Notes: generated from the sequence alone by a model not told the origin. A stretch of DNA of 64,000 nucleotides from Porphyra umbilicalis (GCA_002049455.2 KV918882.1:145085-209084), one strand, 5' to 3'. Positions 29,969 through 41,837 are shown, counted from the first letter of the stretch. Numbers and translations are program-made.

Positions 29969-31540
29969 TCAGCCCGACACGGCCGCCGCGTCGGCAGGCG
30001 CGCCCGCCGCCGCCGCCGCGGCGGCCGCGTCGCCGGGATGGACCCCCCCCCCCCCCCCGGGGTGGGGTCCCCCCCCCCCCCCCCCCCCCCACGGGGGTGG
30101 CGGCGAGCGACGCGAGCGCCGCCTCGAGCGCCGCCACCCCCCCGCCACTGCCGACGCGGCCGCGTCGCGGCTCGCCGCGTAGGTGGCCCACCGCGCTTCC
30201 AGCGCCGCCGACGCGGCGGCGACGGTGGCCTTGGGGTCGGCCGCCTCGGCCGCCGCCGCGGCGGCGGCGGCGGCCACCGCCACGCCGTCGCCCGCCCCCG
30301 ACGTGTCGCCGACCGACGGCACGGCGGCGGCGTCGGGGACCCCCCCCCCCCCCCCCCCCCCCTCCTCCCCGGGCACCGCCTCTGCCCACGCGACGCAGTG
30401 AAAGTGCCCCGCGGCGACCCCCCCGACGCGCAGCCCCGGCCCGAGGTGCACCTCGACGCGCCGCGGGGCGGCGCAGGTGACCCCCCCCCCGGGTGCGCGC
30501 CCGCCCCCCCCCCCCCCCCCCCCCCCAGCTGCCCGTACGTGTCGTTGCCCCACGCCCACACCCCCCCCCCCGCGTCGAGCGCGACGCAAAAGTTGTGGCC
30601 ACACCCGACGGCAACGACGGCGACGCCGAGGAGGCCCGCCACCACCCCCGGCCGCCCCCCGTCGCCCGCCACCACCGCCGGCCGCCCGAGCTGCCCGTCG
30701 GCGCCACAGCCCCACGTGTAGACGGACCCCGACGTGGTCACCGCCGCCGAGTGGCGGTCGCCCGCACTCACCGCCGCGACGGGCACGCCCGTCAGCGCCG
30801 TCACCGCCACGGGCGCCGGCCGCGTGTCGCCGACGGCGCCGACGCCGAGCTGCCCAAACTCGTTGGAGCCCCACGCCCACACCCCCCCCGCCACGTCAAC
30901 GGCGAGCGCGTGGCGGTCGCCGACCGCCGCCGACGCGAGGCGCGTCGGCGGGGGCGTTGCCACGCGGCACGGCACCCGCCGGTCGGCCGTGTCGCCGACG
31001 CCGAGTTGGCCGTACGCGCCCCACCCCCACGCGTAGGCGCCGCCGCCGGCGGTGAGGAGCACGTTGGAGTGGTAGCCCGCCACGACGGCCGTGACGGGCC
31101 CGTCGGCGGCCGCCACGGCGCCGACGTCCACGGGCCCGGGGACGACGCGGAGGCGGTCGTCGCCGCCGCCGAGGCGCCCGTTTTTGCCCCCCCCCCACGA
31201 CCACAGCCGCCCGTCGGCGGTGAGGGCGACCGAGTGGTACCGCCCCGCGCCGACGGCGGTGACGGGGGCGGGGAGGGAGACGGGCGCCGCGACGGGGCCG
31301 TCGGTGCGGTCGCCAACGCCGAGCTGCCCATACTGGCAGTAGCCACACGCGTGGAGGCGCCCGTCGACGAGGAGGAGGGTGTGGCCGCCGCCGGCGGCGG
31401 CGCCGCTCGTCGGGCCGGCCGGGTGGGGGAGGGGGGACGGCAGGGGGGGGGGGCGCCGGGGGGGCCGGCCGCCCCAGGCGGTGGTTTTTGGCGCGGCCCC
31501 AGGTGAGGGTGGGGGGGGGGGGGCGCTCCGCGGGCGCCAT
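29969..31540 (-). CDS. RCC1-repeat seven-bladed propeller protein
   Basis: From ATG 31540 the protein begins with a partial blade (TLTWGRAKNHRLG) and runs through RCC1 repeats marked by WGxGxxGQLGxGD and AGxxHSxxxxxxG: ACGYCQYGQLGVGD, WSWGGGKNGRLGGGD, WGWGAYGQLGVGD, WGSNEFGQLGVG, WGCGADGQLG and WGNDTYGQLG, closing with VAAGHFHCVAW. That makes about seven blades. The last 150 residues are Ala/Gly-rich. Frame changes occur at C-runs near 31450 (between the first blade and the rest) and near 30500 (in the last blade). RCC1 propellers act as Ran exchange factors or as adaptor modules; the Ran-specific role cannot be confirmed, so it is called only by fold. Confidence 0.85.
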
Positions 31541-32097
31541 GGCGGCCGCGGCGCCGGGGGGGGGGGGGGGGGGGGGGGAAGAGCTGGGGCGCGTCAGAAG
31601 GCAGGCAAGTGGAATGGACTGGGCAAGGGACGGTGGGAAGCAAGAGGAGGAAGCACGCCGTTGGCAGACCCGACCCGGCACGCACCGTCCGCGTCGCCAG
31701 ACCGCGTCGCAACAGCTGGTTGGCGGCGGCAACAGGGGCGGCAGTGCCGGCAACGCGCCGAGACGCTCGGCCGCGACAGGACGGCGGGCGGCGCTAGTGG
31801 CAGAGCCGCCAGGCGGGACGGGCGGGCAACGGCCGGCGGGTAGGGAGCGGGCGGCGGGCGGGGCCACCACCGGGTGGCAGCGGCAGGGGCTCTGGCTGGC
31901 GGAGCGAGGGACGGTCAAGGGCAGCGTGTCCGCGCAACGGCTGCGGGTGTGTGTCCGCCCGTGACGTGTGTACCACCTTTGGTACGTACGTACTTGAGGT
32001 CGCGTTGCAGGCTTGCGTGGCTTTGTTTGACAATTTCTTCGTCACACGCCCAAAGCTTGTTCCAAGTGCTGCGTTTTCGTCAAGTACAGACAGTGGT
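31541..32097. other. Intergenic, RCC1 upstream region
   Basis: No gene is seen. GC falls near 31970, and the target site of the hAT element is at the right end. Confidence 0.5.
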
Positions 32098-32105
32098 CCC
32101 ACTAC

Positions 32106-33103
32106 TAGGGTTGTGCATCACGCCCCTTTTTGGGTGGCGGGGTGGGCGTTGCACGCCTAATCACGCCCTTCTGCACGCCCCCAACATTGGCACGCCCCTC
32201 TCACGCCCCTAATGTAGCCCCCATGTTTTGACACTTACTTGATAGGCGATTCAAAGTACCCAATACTCTTGCAATTCGGATGGTTCAAAGGACCACAAAA
32301 ATGCCAGAAAACATGGAGGAAACAGCTGCATGCGATACACTCTCTTGGCCTCTGCCACTCTGCCTCAAAGATACTTTGCAGCATCACGGGACGTCGGCTC
32401 GCCTTGCCTCCACCGGCCGCCCCACCGCCCGCAGTCCCACCCATCTCACCGCGCACAAAGCCAGAGCAGATGGTCATAAAATCATTCTCGGTCATGGCCG
32501 CGAGGGCGTCCTCGTCGCCGGGACGACCAGCGTCCTGTCAACGGACGCCGGCGCCAGCCGTGGCGCATCGGACGACCTTCTCGTTCAGGAGGCGCGTAGC
32601 TCGCCGCCGGCGCCCCCTGCATCACTGCCGTCGGCCTGGTCCTTGCCGGCGCGCGATGCATCCCATTCAACGTCCTCATTGACGCCCGTGTCGAGGAGCC
32701 CCTCTGCGTCCTCCCAGGCTGATGACAGCAGGTGGCCGTTGCTGTGCCCATCCCGCACAGATGGCGCCCGCGCATCATGGCGTCGAGCACATTGTTTGTG
32801 GGCACACGACGGAAAAATGGTCCTCACGCCTCATAGCGTCGAGCACCTTGTTTGTAGACGCTCAACGGAGCAGTGAGACACCGCGCCCTGAAAAAGTAAC
32901 GAAGGTGGCACGGAACTGCACCGAAAATAATTGGTGGACTGGCGCCCCAAGAGCGCATTTGAAATGATGTACTTTTTTGCCAAGCACGCCCCAATCACGC
33001 CCCTAAAATTCTGGGCGTGCAGGGCGTGACACGCCCAAAACTCGTGAAATTGTACGCCCCAGGCGTGCAATTTAGCACGCCCCGGGCGTGTTGCACAACC
33101 CTA
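32106..33103. mobile_element. Non-autonomous hAT transposon (998 bp)
   Basis: The ends are inverted repeats: TAGGGTTGTGCATCACGCCC at the left and TAGGGTTGTGCAACACGCCC read from the right. An exact 8-bp duplication CCCACTAC flanks the element (32098-32105 and 33104-33111), the size typical of hAT elements. ACGCCC motifs in both orientations crowd the first 110 and last 120 bp, as subterminal transposase-binding repeats do. Internal frames (such as 32280-32876) show no hAT transposase or BED finger, so it must depend on an enzyme encoded elsewhere. An internal near-duplicate GCGTCGAGCAC..TTGTTTGT occurs at about 32780 and 32838. Confidence 0.9.
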
Positions 33104-33320
33104 CCCACTACCAAGCGGCGTCGATGATTGGACTGCTGTTCATCGCCTGGGATCGATGCGCGCGCTCCTCGATCCCAGAGCCCGTCACGACCTCGCCGCG
33201 TCTTTGCCCCTGCGCGCTGCACCCCACCCACGTCCCATTTTTGGCACGACGGTGCCGCGGACCCCCCCCCCCCCCCCCCCCGACCACCGCCAGCTGCTGC
33301 TCGTGTGGCAGACGCGCACC

Positions 33321-34762
33321 ATGGGGGCTTTTGTGGCTTGCCTTGCGGCGGCCACCGGTGGTGGCCGTCGACCCGCCGCCGCCGCGGCGGCGGGGACGAC
33401 GCGGCGGCCGCCTGCGTGGCGCGTCGGCGCCACGCGACGGGCGGGCGCCCGGCGGCTCTGCCTGCGGGCGGCGCCACGCACCCCCGTTGGACGGGCGTCG
33501 CCCTCCCCCCGACCGCCCCCCCGCGCGTCGGCGTCGGACCCCCCCCCCCTCGTACGGCCGGCGCGGGCGCCCTCGCCGCCCTCGCCGCCACGTCGGCCGC
33601 CCTCACCGACGCCTTCCCCCTCCTGACACTCGCCGCCGGCGCCGTTGCGACTGCGGCGCCCGCCGCCTTTGTCGCCGCCATCCCCCCCCCCCTCACCGAA
33701 GGTGCCCTCTCGGTCCTGATGCTCTCCATGGGCTTGACCCTCTCCCTCGCCGACATTCGGCGGGGCCTCTCCCGCCCCGCCCTCCTCGTCGCCTCCCTCC
33801 TCCTCTGCTACGGCCTCATGCCCGCCCTCGCCGTCGCCATTGCGTCTGCGGCGCGCCTGTCGGCGGGCCACCGGTCGGGCCTCGTCCTCCTCGGCCTCAT
33901 CAGCGGCGGCCAAGCGTCCAACCTGTGCGTCCACATTGCGGGCGGCGACGTGGCGCTCTCCGTCGCCATGACGACCGCGTCGACGGTCGGGGCGGCGGTG
34001 GCCATCCCCGCCCTCGCGGCGCGCCTCCTCTCCGCCTCTGTCGGGGGGGTGGGGGGCGTCGGCCTCGCGGCCACAACCGCGCGGCTCGTCCTCGCCCCCG
34101 TCGCCGCGGGGGCGGTGGCCAACGCGGCCGCGCCGCGCGCCATGCGCGCCGTCCGCCCGCTGCTGCCGGCGGTGGGGATTGTCGCGACGGTGGTCGTCAT
34201 TCTCGGCGCGACGGCGCGGACGGCGGGGGTGGTCGGGCCGGCGCTCGCCGCACTCGCCGGGCCCGTGGCCGCGCTGCACGCGGGGGGGTTTGTCGCGGGG
34301 TGGGCGGTCGCCAAGGCGCTCGCCGCGGTGGGGGCCGTCGGCCGGGGGGGTGGGGGGCGCGGCACGGGCGTCGCGCGCACGCTCGCGTTTGAGTCGGGCT
34401 TTAAGAGCCCGGCGCTCGCGTACGTGCTCGCCATCAAGCACTTTGGGGCCGAGGCGCGGCTGGCGCCGGCGGTGAGCATTTTGGTGTTGGCGCCGCTGGC
34501 GGCGGTCGCGGCGGCGCTGATGCGGCGGTTGTACGTTTGGGGGGTGGGGGGGGGCTGCGTGGGGGGGGGGGGGGGCGGCGGATGGTCGTCGTTTTTCGGG
34601 CGCGCTGTGGGGTTGGGGGGGCGGGGTCCCGGCGGTGGTGCGGCGGCGCCTGACCTGCGCAGCCTCGTGTGGAGGGGTGTGCCTCGCCGCCGCTGGAGCG
34701 CGTGGCCTGCCGGTTGCCCGCCACCTGCTCGGTCGTGCGGGCGGTTGTGGGCCGACCTCTAA
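33321..34762 (+). CDS. BASS-type (bile acid:sodium symporter family) plastid transporter
   Basis: Starts at ATG 33321 with a transit-peptide-like stretch rich in Arg, Ala and Thr. After a frame change at a C9 run near 33540 the protein continues with about nine hydrophobic helices (33590-34530). SBF-family signatures are clear: LMLSMGLTLSLADI, the first crossover motif GGQASNLCVHIAGGD, and the second, ESGFKSPALAYVLA. Plant and algal BASS proteins move organic anions such as pyruvate or other carboxylates across the plastid envelope with sodium or protons. The substrate here is not deducible. The true C-terminus is probably near 34530, soon after MRRLYVWG, because the following G-rich stretch is low complexity. 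Confidence 0.85.
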
Positions 34763-35576
34763 CCCGTTGCGCGCTCCCGTGCTCGCCCTCCGTGACTGCC
34801 GGTCGCTCTGTGGATGTGCTGCGTGGGCGACGCGGGCCGACCCCGCCCCTCGGCCGTGCGGACGCGGTGCGGTTGCAGTGGCGCGCGCACGCCCTTCTCC
34901 CCGCCCGACGCGGCGACGACGGCGGTGGAGCGCGAGTAGGGGGCGGGCGGTGGAGCGACTTGGAGGCGGGGCACCAGCGGGGTGGGGGGGCCGTCGGGGG
35001 GAGTGGAAACCCTTTTTGGAAAAATTCCCGTGTCTCGTTCCTGTGGCGGGGGGGGGGGGGGAAGGTCGAAGGCGCGGAGGGGGCACTGAAGCGCGCGGCT
35101 GTGAGCGCCAGACGCGGGGGGCGCCGGCTGGACCGGCACCCGCGTGTCCACTCGGGCCGCGGCGGCTGGGAGGGCTCGGCGGCGGCCGGCCGACGCAGGC
35201 CGCACGCGCCGGCGCCGGGCGTGGGGGGCTCGACCGCCGCCGGGTGGGCTGGGCTCGGCCGTCGCCTATGGGGGATGCGCTTGGGCGGCGCGGGCGGCGG
35301 GTGAACGGCGGGTGGACGGCGGGGCACTGCGTGCCCCGTGCAGCGCGTTGGAAGCGCAGTCAGACCCCAAGGTCAAAAACAAAATCGACAAAACAAAAAA
35401 GAAAACGTCCACGGGGGCTGCCGGCCACGCTCGACAGCCCCCCACCACAGCGTCGCGCCCGATGGCGATCCCGCCCCCTCTGCCCTCGCCCCCTCCCCCC
35501 CCCAGGCACCGTCGGGCGGCCGTCGCGCACGCCCCGTTGCTGCTGTCACCGAAAAACCAGTGGCCGCCGCCGTCAT
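34763..35576. other. Convergent spacer, no gene seen
   Basis: Lies between the 3' ends of the BASS and DUF5060 genes. Only overlapping compositional frames. Confidence 0.5.
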
Positions 35577-37483
35577 CTAGAGGGTCCCCTCCTCGGGCGA
35601 CGCGGACCGCCGCAGCAGCAGCGCCCAGTCCTTGTTTTCCGCCCGTGGGGGCTCGCCCACTTTGACCGCCCCCCCTCTTCCGGAGCGGTGACGGAAACGT
35701 GCCCGAGCAGGTCGGGCGGCGACCCGAGGCGCGGGTCAAACCAGCCGCCAGTCCACACGCCCGCCGGCGGCGGCAGCGTCACCACGGCGGCGCCCCCCTG
35801 GGACAGGTACACGAGCAGCACATCGTCGGCGGCGAGGGCCCAGTTGGCCGCCCCCGCCACCCGCCCGTCCTCGGGGGCCATGGCCCAAAACGGCACCCGC
35901 TGCGCCGCGAGGAAGCGGTGCAGGCGGTCGGTGGTCGCCCACAGGCGGGCGTGCCCCCGAAAGTCCTCGAGCCGCTGATCCCCCGCCGCGTAGTACCACT
36001 CGACGCCGCCCGCGCCGGCGGTTAGGGCGCCCCACAACACGTCCCGCCGCTCCGCCTCGTGGTCGTTGGGGGATTGCGCGTCGGGCAGCGCGCCGACGCC
36101 GCCAATCTCGTCGACGGTGACGACCCACTGTTTGCCCGCCCCCGCCGACGCGGTGACCCACTCGCCGACTTGCGCGTGCACGTCGGCCCACGTCTTGACC
36201 TGCAGCGACGCGCCCGTGAGCGCCGACGCGTCGCCGAGGAGCGGCGTGAAGACCTGCTCCTTGCCGGCGGGGTGGGTGTGCAGCGCGAGCAGCGCGCCGT
36301 ACGGCTCGAGGGCGGCAAAGTGTGCGAGGAAGTCAACCCGCTGCGTGTCCGTGTTGAACTGGCCGGTCTGGTCAGCCCACCCGCTCTCCTCCCCTAGATT
36401 CCACACCAGCCCGTTCTTCGAGCCAAAGCGGGCGACCATTTCCCGATAAAAGAGCCGCCGCGCGTCGGAGAAGCCGTGGTTGTCGACGCCCGCGTCGGCG
36501 CGCTCAAACAGCTCCTCGTTTTCGGTTTCGGAGAGCACACAGTGGAGCACGACGCCCTTGGCGTCCATGTGGTCAAAGAGGGCGCCCCACTGGGCGAGCT
36601 TGGACACGTCGTACCGCCACATCTCTCGCTTGGACGTCCACGGCCATGTGTCTTTGGAGTCCCCGTCGACGGTCATGGGCATGGCGTAGATGGACGACAC
36701 GCCAACAGAGGCGAGGTAGTTGACGGCGCCGACAATGCCCTTGCTCGCGTTGGCGCTGACGCCCCACGTCGGGTCCCCTTCCACCCAATCCACCTCGTGA
36801 GCGGCATACGCGTGGCGCCCGTCGGCGCTGCCGTCAAAACCGCGGTAGCCCAGAAAGTTCTCTGGAGAATCGCTCCCGTGCTTGAGATACCACTCCCCGC
36901 TCTCCCAGCGGAGGTATCGGCTGCCCGGGGCGACGAGGAGCTTGCCTTGGGCACGCAAATCTGGCCACTGTTTGTCCGTTGGCAGCACCGTGATCGAGCC
37001 CGTGACGCCGTCCCAGGGCCTCACGGGGGTGCCCGCGGTGGCGGGGGTCACCGCCACTCGCTCACCCGCCTTGAAGTCGAGTAAATACGCCCACTCGCCT
37101 GCCGTGGGGGGGGTGAAGCGGCACCGCCAAACGGTGCCCGTCGTGGCGCCGGTGCGTGCCGCGTCCCCATCCGCCGCCCAAAAGCAGGGGGTCGATACAG
37201 TTCGATCGGTGGCGACGTCAATGAACGTGGCGCCCAGCCGATAGTCGAGAAAGGGGTTGTCTGCCCCGTCCTCCGACGCGGCGGGACCGTCCGTAATGTC
37301 AACCGAGATTGGGTGCCACTGCCGCAGCTCCCCCAACGTGCGGATGCCAGCTGCCGCTGCTGTGGTGGGCGCGGCTGCTGCGCCGGCGATGGCGGTGGTG
37401 ACCACGACGGCGGCAGCGGCGGCCGCCTCGAGCAACGGCCGACCGGGCGCCATGGCGTTGGCGACCTCGTTTGCGCGCCACAT
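35577..37483 (-). CDS. DUF5060/collagen-binding-like (glycoside hydrolase-related) secreted protein
   Basis: About 635 residues. ATGs at 37483 or 37453 precede a hydrophobic Ala/Val segment that fits a signal peptide. Then come a beta-rich N-terminal DUF5060-like domain (FLDYRLGATFID, FTPPTAGEWAY), a TIM-barrel-like core with YLRWESGEWYLKHGSDSPEN, GIVGAVNYLASVGVSSIY, LHCVLSETENEEL, GLVWNLGEESGWADQ and VDEIGGVGALPD, and a C-terminal domain ending NKDWALLLRR, the typical end of the collagen-binding-like module. Planctomycete and other bacterial homologues, thought to act on polysaccharides, share this order. The last 35 codons are read after a frame change at a C7 run near 35668; without it the frame ends at 35573. 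It may act on cell-wall galactans; the acid residues in SETENEE and LGEES are candidate catalysts. Confidence 0.85.
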
Positions 37484-38779
37484 GCGTCGGCGGGCGAGGA
37501 GGAAAAAACCACGCCCTTGAGCGTGCACGCAACCGTCGTCGAGGTCGCCGGTGTGTCACGGAGGCGCGCTGAGTGTCGACTCTGGCGCTTGTGCCCGCCC
37601 GCATGGGCGCCGCAGTACTCCTTCATGAGACTGGCTGGGGTGTGCCGACGAGATGCATTCCCTCGCCTCCCGCTGTGGTCCCCTTGATGGGCCGGACGCT
37701 CAATCATCGACACCGCCAGCACCGATACGTACGCGCACCCGTCTTCTCGGCTACCGCGGGATCTTCGGTCGCACATCACTTGTCACGGCGGATCTCAATC
37801 TGTATGACAATGGGGCCGCGTCGGAGCGAGCGTTGGATGACAGTGCATGCGTAGCCGCGTCACGCTGACACCTTTGTATACGTGGATAATGGGTGGCCAC
37901 CCCACTGTTGTCCTTGCTCTTGTCCTCGAGCGAGCCACCGCATCGCCGATCCAGGTCTGTGAGCATGCGTACGTGACCACGGGGAGCCACGAATGAACAC
38001 CATTGCCCCCGACATGTGGGCGTGTCGCAGCCAACCAGCGAGACCCGTTAGTGAAACAAAGAGACACAAAAAGTCATGCAATCTATCATAGCTGCGCCCT
38101 GGACTTTAGTACTTGTGCTGTTAAGGCCAGGGTGTTTTCGCGGGCACGCCTTCAGTTCGAGGTGGAATTTTTGTGGCAGCTGTGGAATGTCACCGAGTCA
38201 GATTCATAGCTGGCCTGATGACAGGCCAGCCAATCAAATCACATCTCCTGCTTCTTGCAGTCTATCCACAGGTTTGTCCATAGCCGCAAACGGCTTGGCG
38301 CCAGAATCGGATCTCGTGGCGACCTCGAGGATCTCAGCGCCTTTGGCCGCCTTGCGCCGCGCGCTGCGGGTGGGTGGTTGACGCAGCGCGTCTCGGCTCC
38401 TCTCCCCACAGCAGCTCCGCCTCGCAGCGGCGGCGCGCCCCCGAGGTGTGGGCACGCCCCCGGGGGCCGCCCCATCCACCAATGCGCCACGGCCCGCCCG
38501 CCCGCTGTGTCTCTCGCGCCCATTCGCAGGGCGACGGTTCGGTTGGCGGGCCCCCCCGCTCGCCACGCTGCTGTTGCGCACTCCGCCGCCCCCCCCCCCC
38601 CCTCTAAAACGCGTGTCCGGTCTGCGGCGCCGCAGCCAGCGGCGCGCAGCCGCGCCGACGCAGACGACTCGTCCGCCGCTCTGCCCCCTGCCGCCATCCC
38701 GCCGCCCCCCCCCTACCCTTCCCTGCGCGGCGCACGTGGACAGTCTGTTCCCCCCCTCCTCATCCCCCGAGCCGCCAAC
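37484..38779. other. Divergent upstream region of DUF5060 and LHCR genes
   Basis: No gene is seen. About 38050-38260 has lower GC. The last 150 bp before the LHCR start are C-rich, as before other starts in this window. Confidence 0.5.
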
Positions 38780-39780
38780 ATGTTGGGCTTTGTGTCGGCC
38801 TTTGGTGGGGCGACCCTTCGGGCGCCGACCGCGTTTGCGGGATGCCGCGTCGCGGCGCCCGCGGCGCCCGCCGTCGCCCGCTGGACGATGGTCAAGAGCA
38901 AGGCCATCCCGTTTATGGAGGCGCCGCCCGCTCTGGACGGCTCCATGATTGGGGGTACGTTGTGTGGGTCCGCGGCTCTTGTCTGGCGACCGCGCCGCGG
39001 GCGTGGTCGCGGGCGTCGGCGTGGCGTGTTGCGTTGGCGGGTCCCGGCAGGGAAGTGACCTCTGCTGTGCCGCTGGGCTGCCGACTAACCGGTGCGACGG
39101 TATTTGGCCTGGTGTCTGCTCCCTGCCCTCTCGTCCGACTGTGTCTCCCCTCACAGACGTTGGCTTTGACCCGTTTGGCTTCACCAACTACATTGACCTC
39201 AAGTTCCTCCGTGAGGCGGAAATCAAGCACTGCCGCATCACCATGCTCGCCGTGCTCGGCCTCTTTGTCCAGGAGTTTTACACGCTGCCCTTCTACTCGG
39301 GCCCGGCGCTGGCCGAGCCATCCCACAACTTTTACGTCGCGCACGGCGCCATGAAGCAGCTGCTGCTGTGGACGTCGGGCTTGGAGATTATTACGGGCGT
39401 GCCGGCGCTGCTGCAGATGATGCAGGGCTCCCCGCGCCGCCCCGGGGAGTTTGGGTTTGACCCCCTGGGCTTGGCCAAGAACAACGCTGCGTTTGCGCGG
39501 TGGCAAAACGCGGAGCTCATCAATGGCCGGTTGGCCATGATTGCCGTGGGGGGGCTCATCCACCAGGTCCGTTGCGCTGCTCCCGCGTGTGTGCTTTGTG
39601 GTTCTGAGGGTCTGTCGGGGCGCTCGCGTGATTTTTTGCCCCCTGTGCATGATTCTAACCCCCCTTTGTCGTTCCATTGCTTTTCCGTGGCTCTCTCTTG
39701 TGTGGCTTGCCCGACCACAGGAGTGGATGACGAAGCTGACGCCCATCCACCAGCTCACGGCCGGCAAGATTTTCCCGTAA
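38780..39780 (+). CDS. Red-algal light-harvesting protein of photosystem I (LHCR type, 3 exons)
   Basis: Exons 38780-38954, 39157-39566 and 39721-39780 with GT-AG introns give 214 residues. A transit peptide of about 35 residues ends near a WTMVKSK motif. The mature N-terminus has the LHC VGFDPFGF motif. Helix 1 carries the chlorophyll-binding E..H.R motif (EIKHCRITMLAVLGLFVQE) and helix 3 the E..N.R motif (ELINGRLAMIAVGGLIHQE); helix 2 lies between them. LHCR proteins bind chlorophyll a and carotenoids and serve photosystem I in red algae. There is no signal peptide ahead of the transit peptide, so targeting is to a plastid reached directly from the cytosol. The reading frame is intact. Confidence 0.95.
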
Positions 39781-40289
39781 AAGGGCTCGCCGCCGCATCG
39801 GTGAAGATGCCGTCGTTGGCCGGGTGCTTGGTGTGCTTTTTGTGTGCTGCGAGTCGCGGGCCCTTTGGTTTGCTGGATGTGGTGTGAGCAGTTTTTTCTT
39901 TTTTTTGTTTCGTTCCCTTTCGTCTTTTCTTCACAACTCGTCTCCTCACGTCTGCGCTCGGCCACGCTGGGTGCACGTCACTGGTCTTGGTCAAGCGCTG
40001 GTTTAGTCTGTCCACCCGTCACTGGCGCAAATACCACGCAACCCTCCAGGCGGTGTCACACTGGGCTCCAACACCACAGGCGCAGCCCGCTCCAGCACGG
40101 CCACCGCACCCGCACGAGAGCGCCGCCGACGCGAGTGCGCTCGTCGATGGCGCGGCAGCCGCCCGCGCCCCAGAGGTGCGACTGCGCAAGGCGTCTGTCT
40201 CGCGTGGCACCCCCCAGAGCCGGCCGCCGGCCGCCCCGCATTGCCGGGTCACCCGACCGCCGCTGGTGCCCCAGCGCCGCGCCCCCCGC
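39781..40289. other. Convergent spacer with T-rich 3' flank
   Basis: Between the LHCR (+) and PAQR (-) stop codons. A T-rich stretch at 39885-39930 follows the LHCR stop. No gene. Confidence 0.6.
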
Positions 40290-41837
40290 TCACGTCCACA
40301 CAAACGGCGAAAAGGCACACCCGTACACCATCCGGTAGCGAAAGGCGCGCACGCACGCCCACCAGTGGAGCCCCGCCGCCCCAATGACGCACACGTGCAT
40401 CAGCTGGTGGCTGGCCCCCCACAGGTCGTGGCGGCCCCTTGGCGCGCAGCACTCGGGGAAGCGGCTTGCAAAGAGCACGGCGCCCGCCAGGTAGGCGGCG
40501 GCGACGGCGGCGAGCCAGGTCGCCTCGGCGACAAACTCGGGGTGGGTCCACCCCGACGCCACGCCCATGTGCGCGAGCGGCGCAAAGCAAATGCCGCCGA
40601 GCGTCGTAAACGTGACCGCCCGCGTCGTGCGGAACGCCGGCGAGTCAAACCGCGGGTGCATGATGGCAACGACCGTCGCGGCGGTCGCCGCCAACACCCC
40701 CACCGTGTAGGGCGCGGTCGTGGTCGCGTGCGTTGGGGAGCAGTAAAACCCAAAAAACACCCCCGACAGCGAGTGCGCCGCGCACAGCACCGCAATCGCA
40801 CAATAGTCGACGCGGGAGAGGAGCTTGAGCGCCGTCGGCGAGTAGTTCCACCACACGTGGTAGCTCGTTGAGGAGAGCATGCAGAGGCAGGCGCCGAGGA
40901 GCATGGGCGCAAAGCCGTACAAGCGCGCCTCGGCCACCAGCCGCGAGAGGGCGGGGCGGAGGTCCGCCGCCGCGGCGCCGCCGCCGCCGAGGACGGCGCC
41001 GAGGTCGCCCGCCGCCGCAGCGGCACCGGCGGTCGCCGACGCGGCGGCGGCGGCGGCGGCGGCGGCGGCACTCGCGGCGGGGGGTGCCCCCCCGCCGGCG
41101 GTGGCCGTCAGCGCCGCCGCCACGGCCGCCGGCGCGTGGCGGAGGGCGACAAACAGGTCGTCGGCGGCGGCGCGGACGGGCGGCCGCACCAACGCCGGCA
41201 GCTGCGCCCGCGCCGTTGCCACCGCCGAGGCGGCCGAGGCGGCCACGCGCCCGCGCGCCGCCGCAAACGCCGCCGCCGACGCGGCCGTCGCGTCGCCGCC
41301 GCCGCCGCCCCCCCCCCCCCCGCGGCAGCGGCGGCGGCGGCGGCGGCGGTGTGGGCGCGCCACGCCGCCACGACCGACTGCTCCGCCGTCACGACGGTGG
41401 CCGTGTAGACGGCGAGGCCGACAAAGAGGAGGAAGCCGAGCGCGTGGCTCCAAATGTTAAACGTTTCATTGTGGGGGAAGAGGAAAAAGCCCGTCGCGAG
41501 CAGCTGCCGCCGGGATTGGATTTGGGGGCGGTAGTAGCGCGTCAGGTACTCATTGTCGCGCATCCACGGCGGGAGCGCCGCAAAGTCGACGGTCCGCCAC
41601 GGGTGGGCGGCCACGCAGTCGTCATCGTCCTCCCCGCCGCCGCCGCCGCCGTCGGTGGGGGGGGGGTTCCGCCGCCGCCGTCGGGGGGGGGGGGGGGGAC
41701 CCGCCAGCTGCCTTGGGCGCCAACGACAATGGCGACGCGGGTGGCCGCGCGTCGGCCGCCCCCTTTAACGCGGTCGCCGCCGGCAGATAGCTCGACCCGC
41801 CCGGCCGGCGGTGCCGGGGCCGCGCGTCGGGCGCCAT
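40290..41837 (-). CDS. PAQR/adiponectin-receptor-like 7-TM protein
   Basis: Reads on the minus strand from ATG 41837: a Pro/Arg-rich start, an acidic patch, then the conserved entry WMRDNEYLTRYYRP, the helix-1 approach FNIWSHALGFLLF, an Ala-rich insert, and the remaining helices with SSTSYHVWWN, SRVDYCAI and, at the end, SHQLMHVCVIGAAGLHWWA. The His in SYHVWW and the two His near the C-terminus (HQLMH) are the zinc-binding residues of PAQR hydrolases and are kept. The family includes adiponectin receptors (ceramidase-like) and progestin receptors. The Ala-rich insert between helices 1 and 2 is unusual. Frame changes lie at G/C runs near 41665-41690 and 41315. Confidence 0.85.

Noticed and set aside
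32280-32876. 198-codon frame inside the hAT element considered as transposase
   Set aside because: Ser/Pro/Ala-rich with no BED finger, DDE residues or hAT dimerisation motif.
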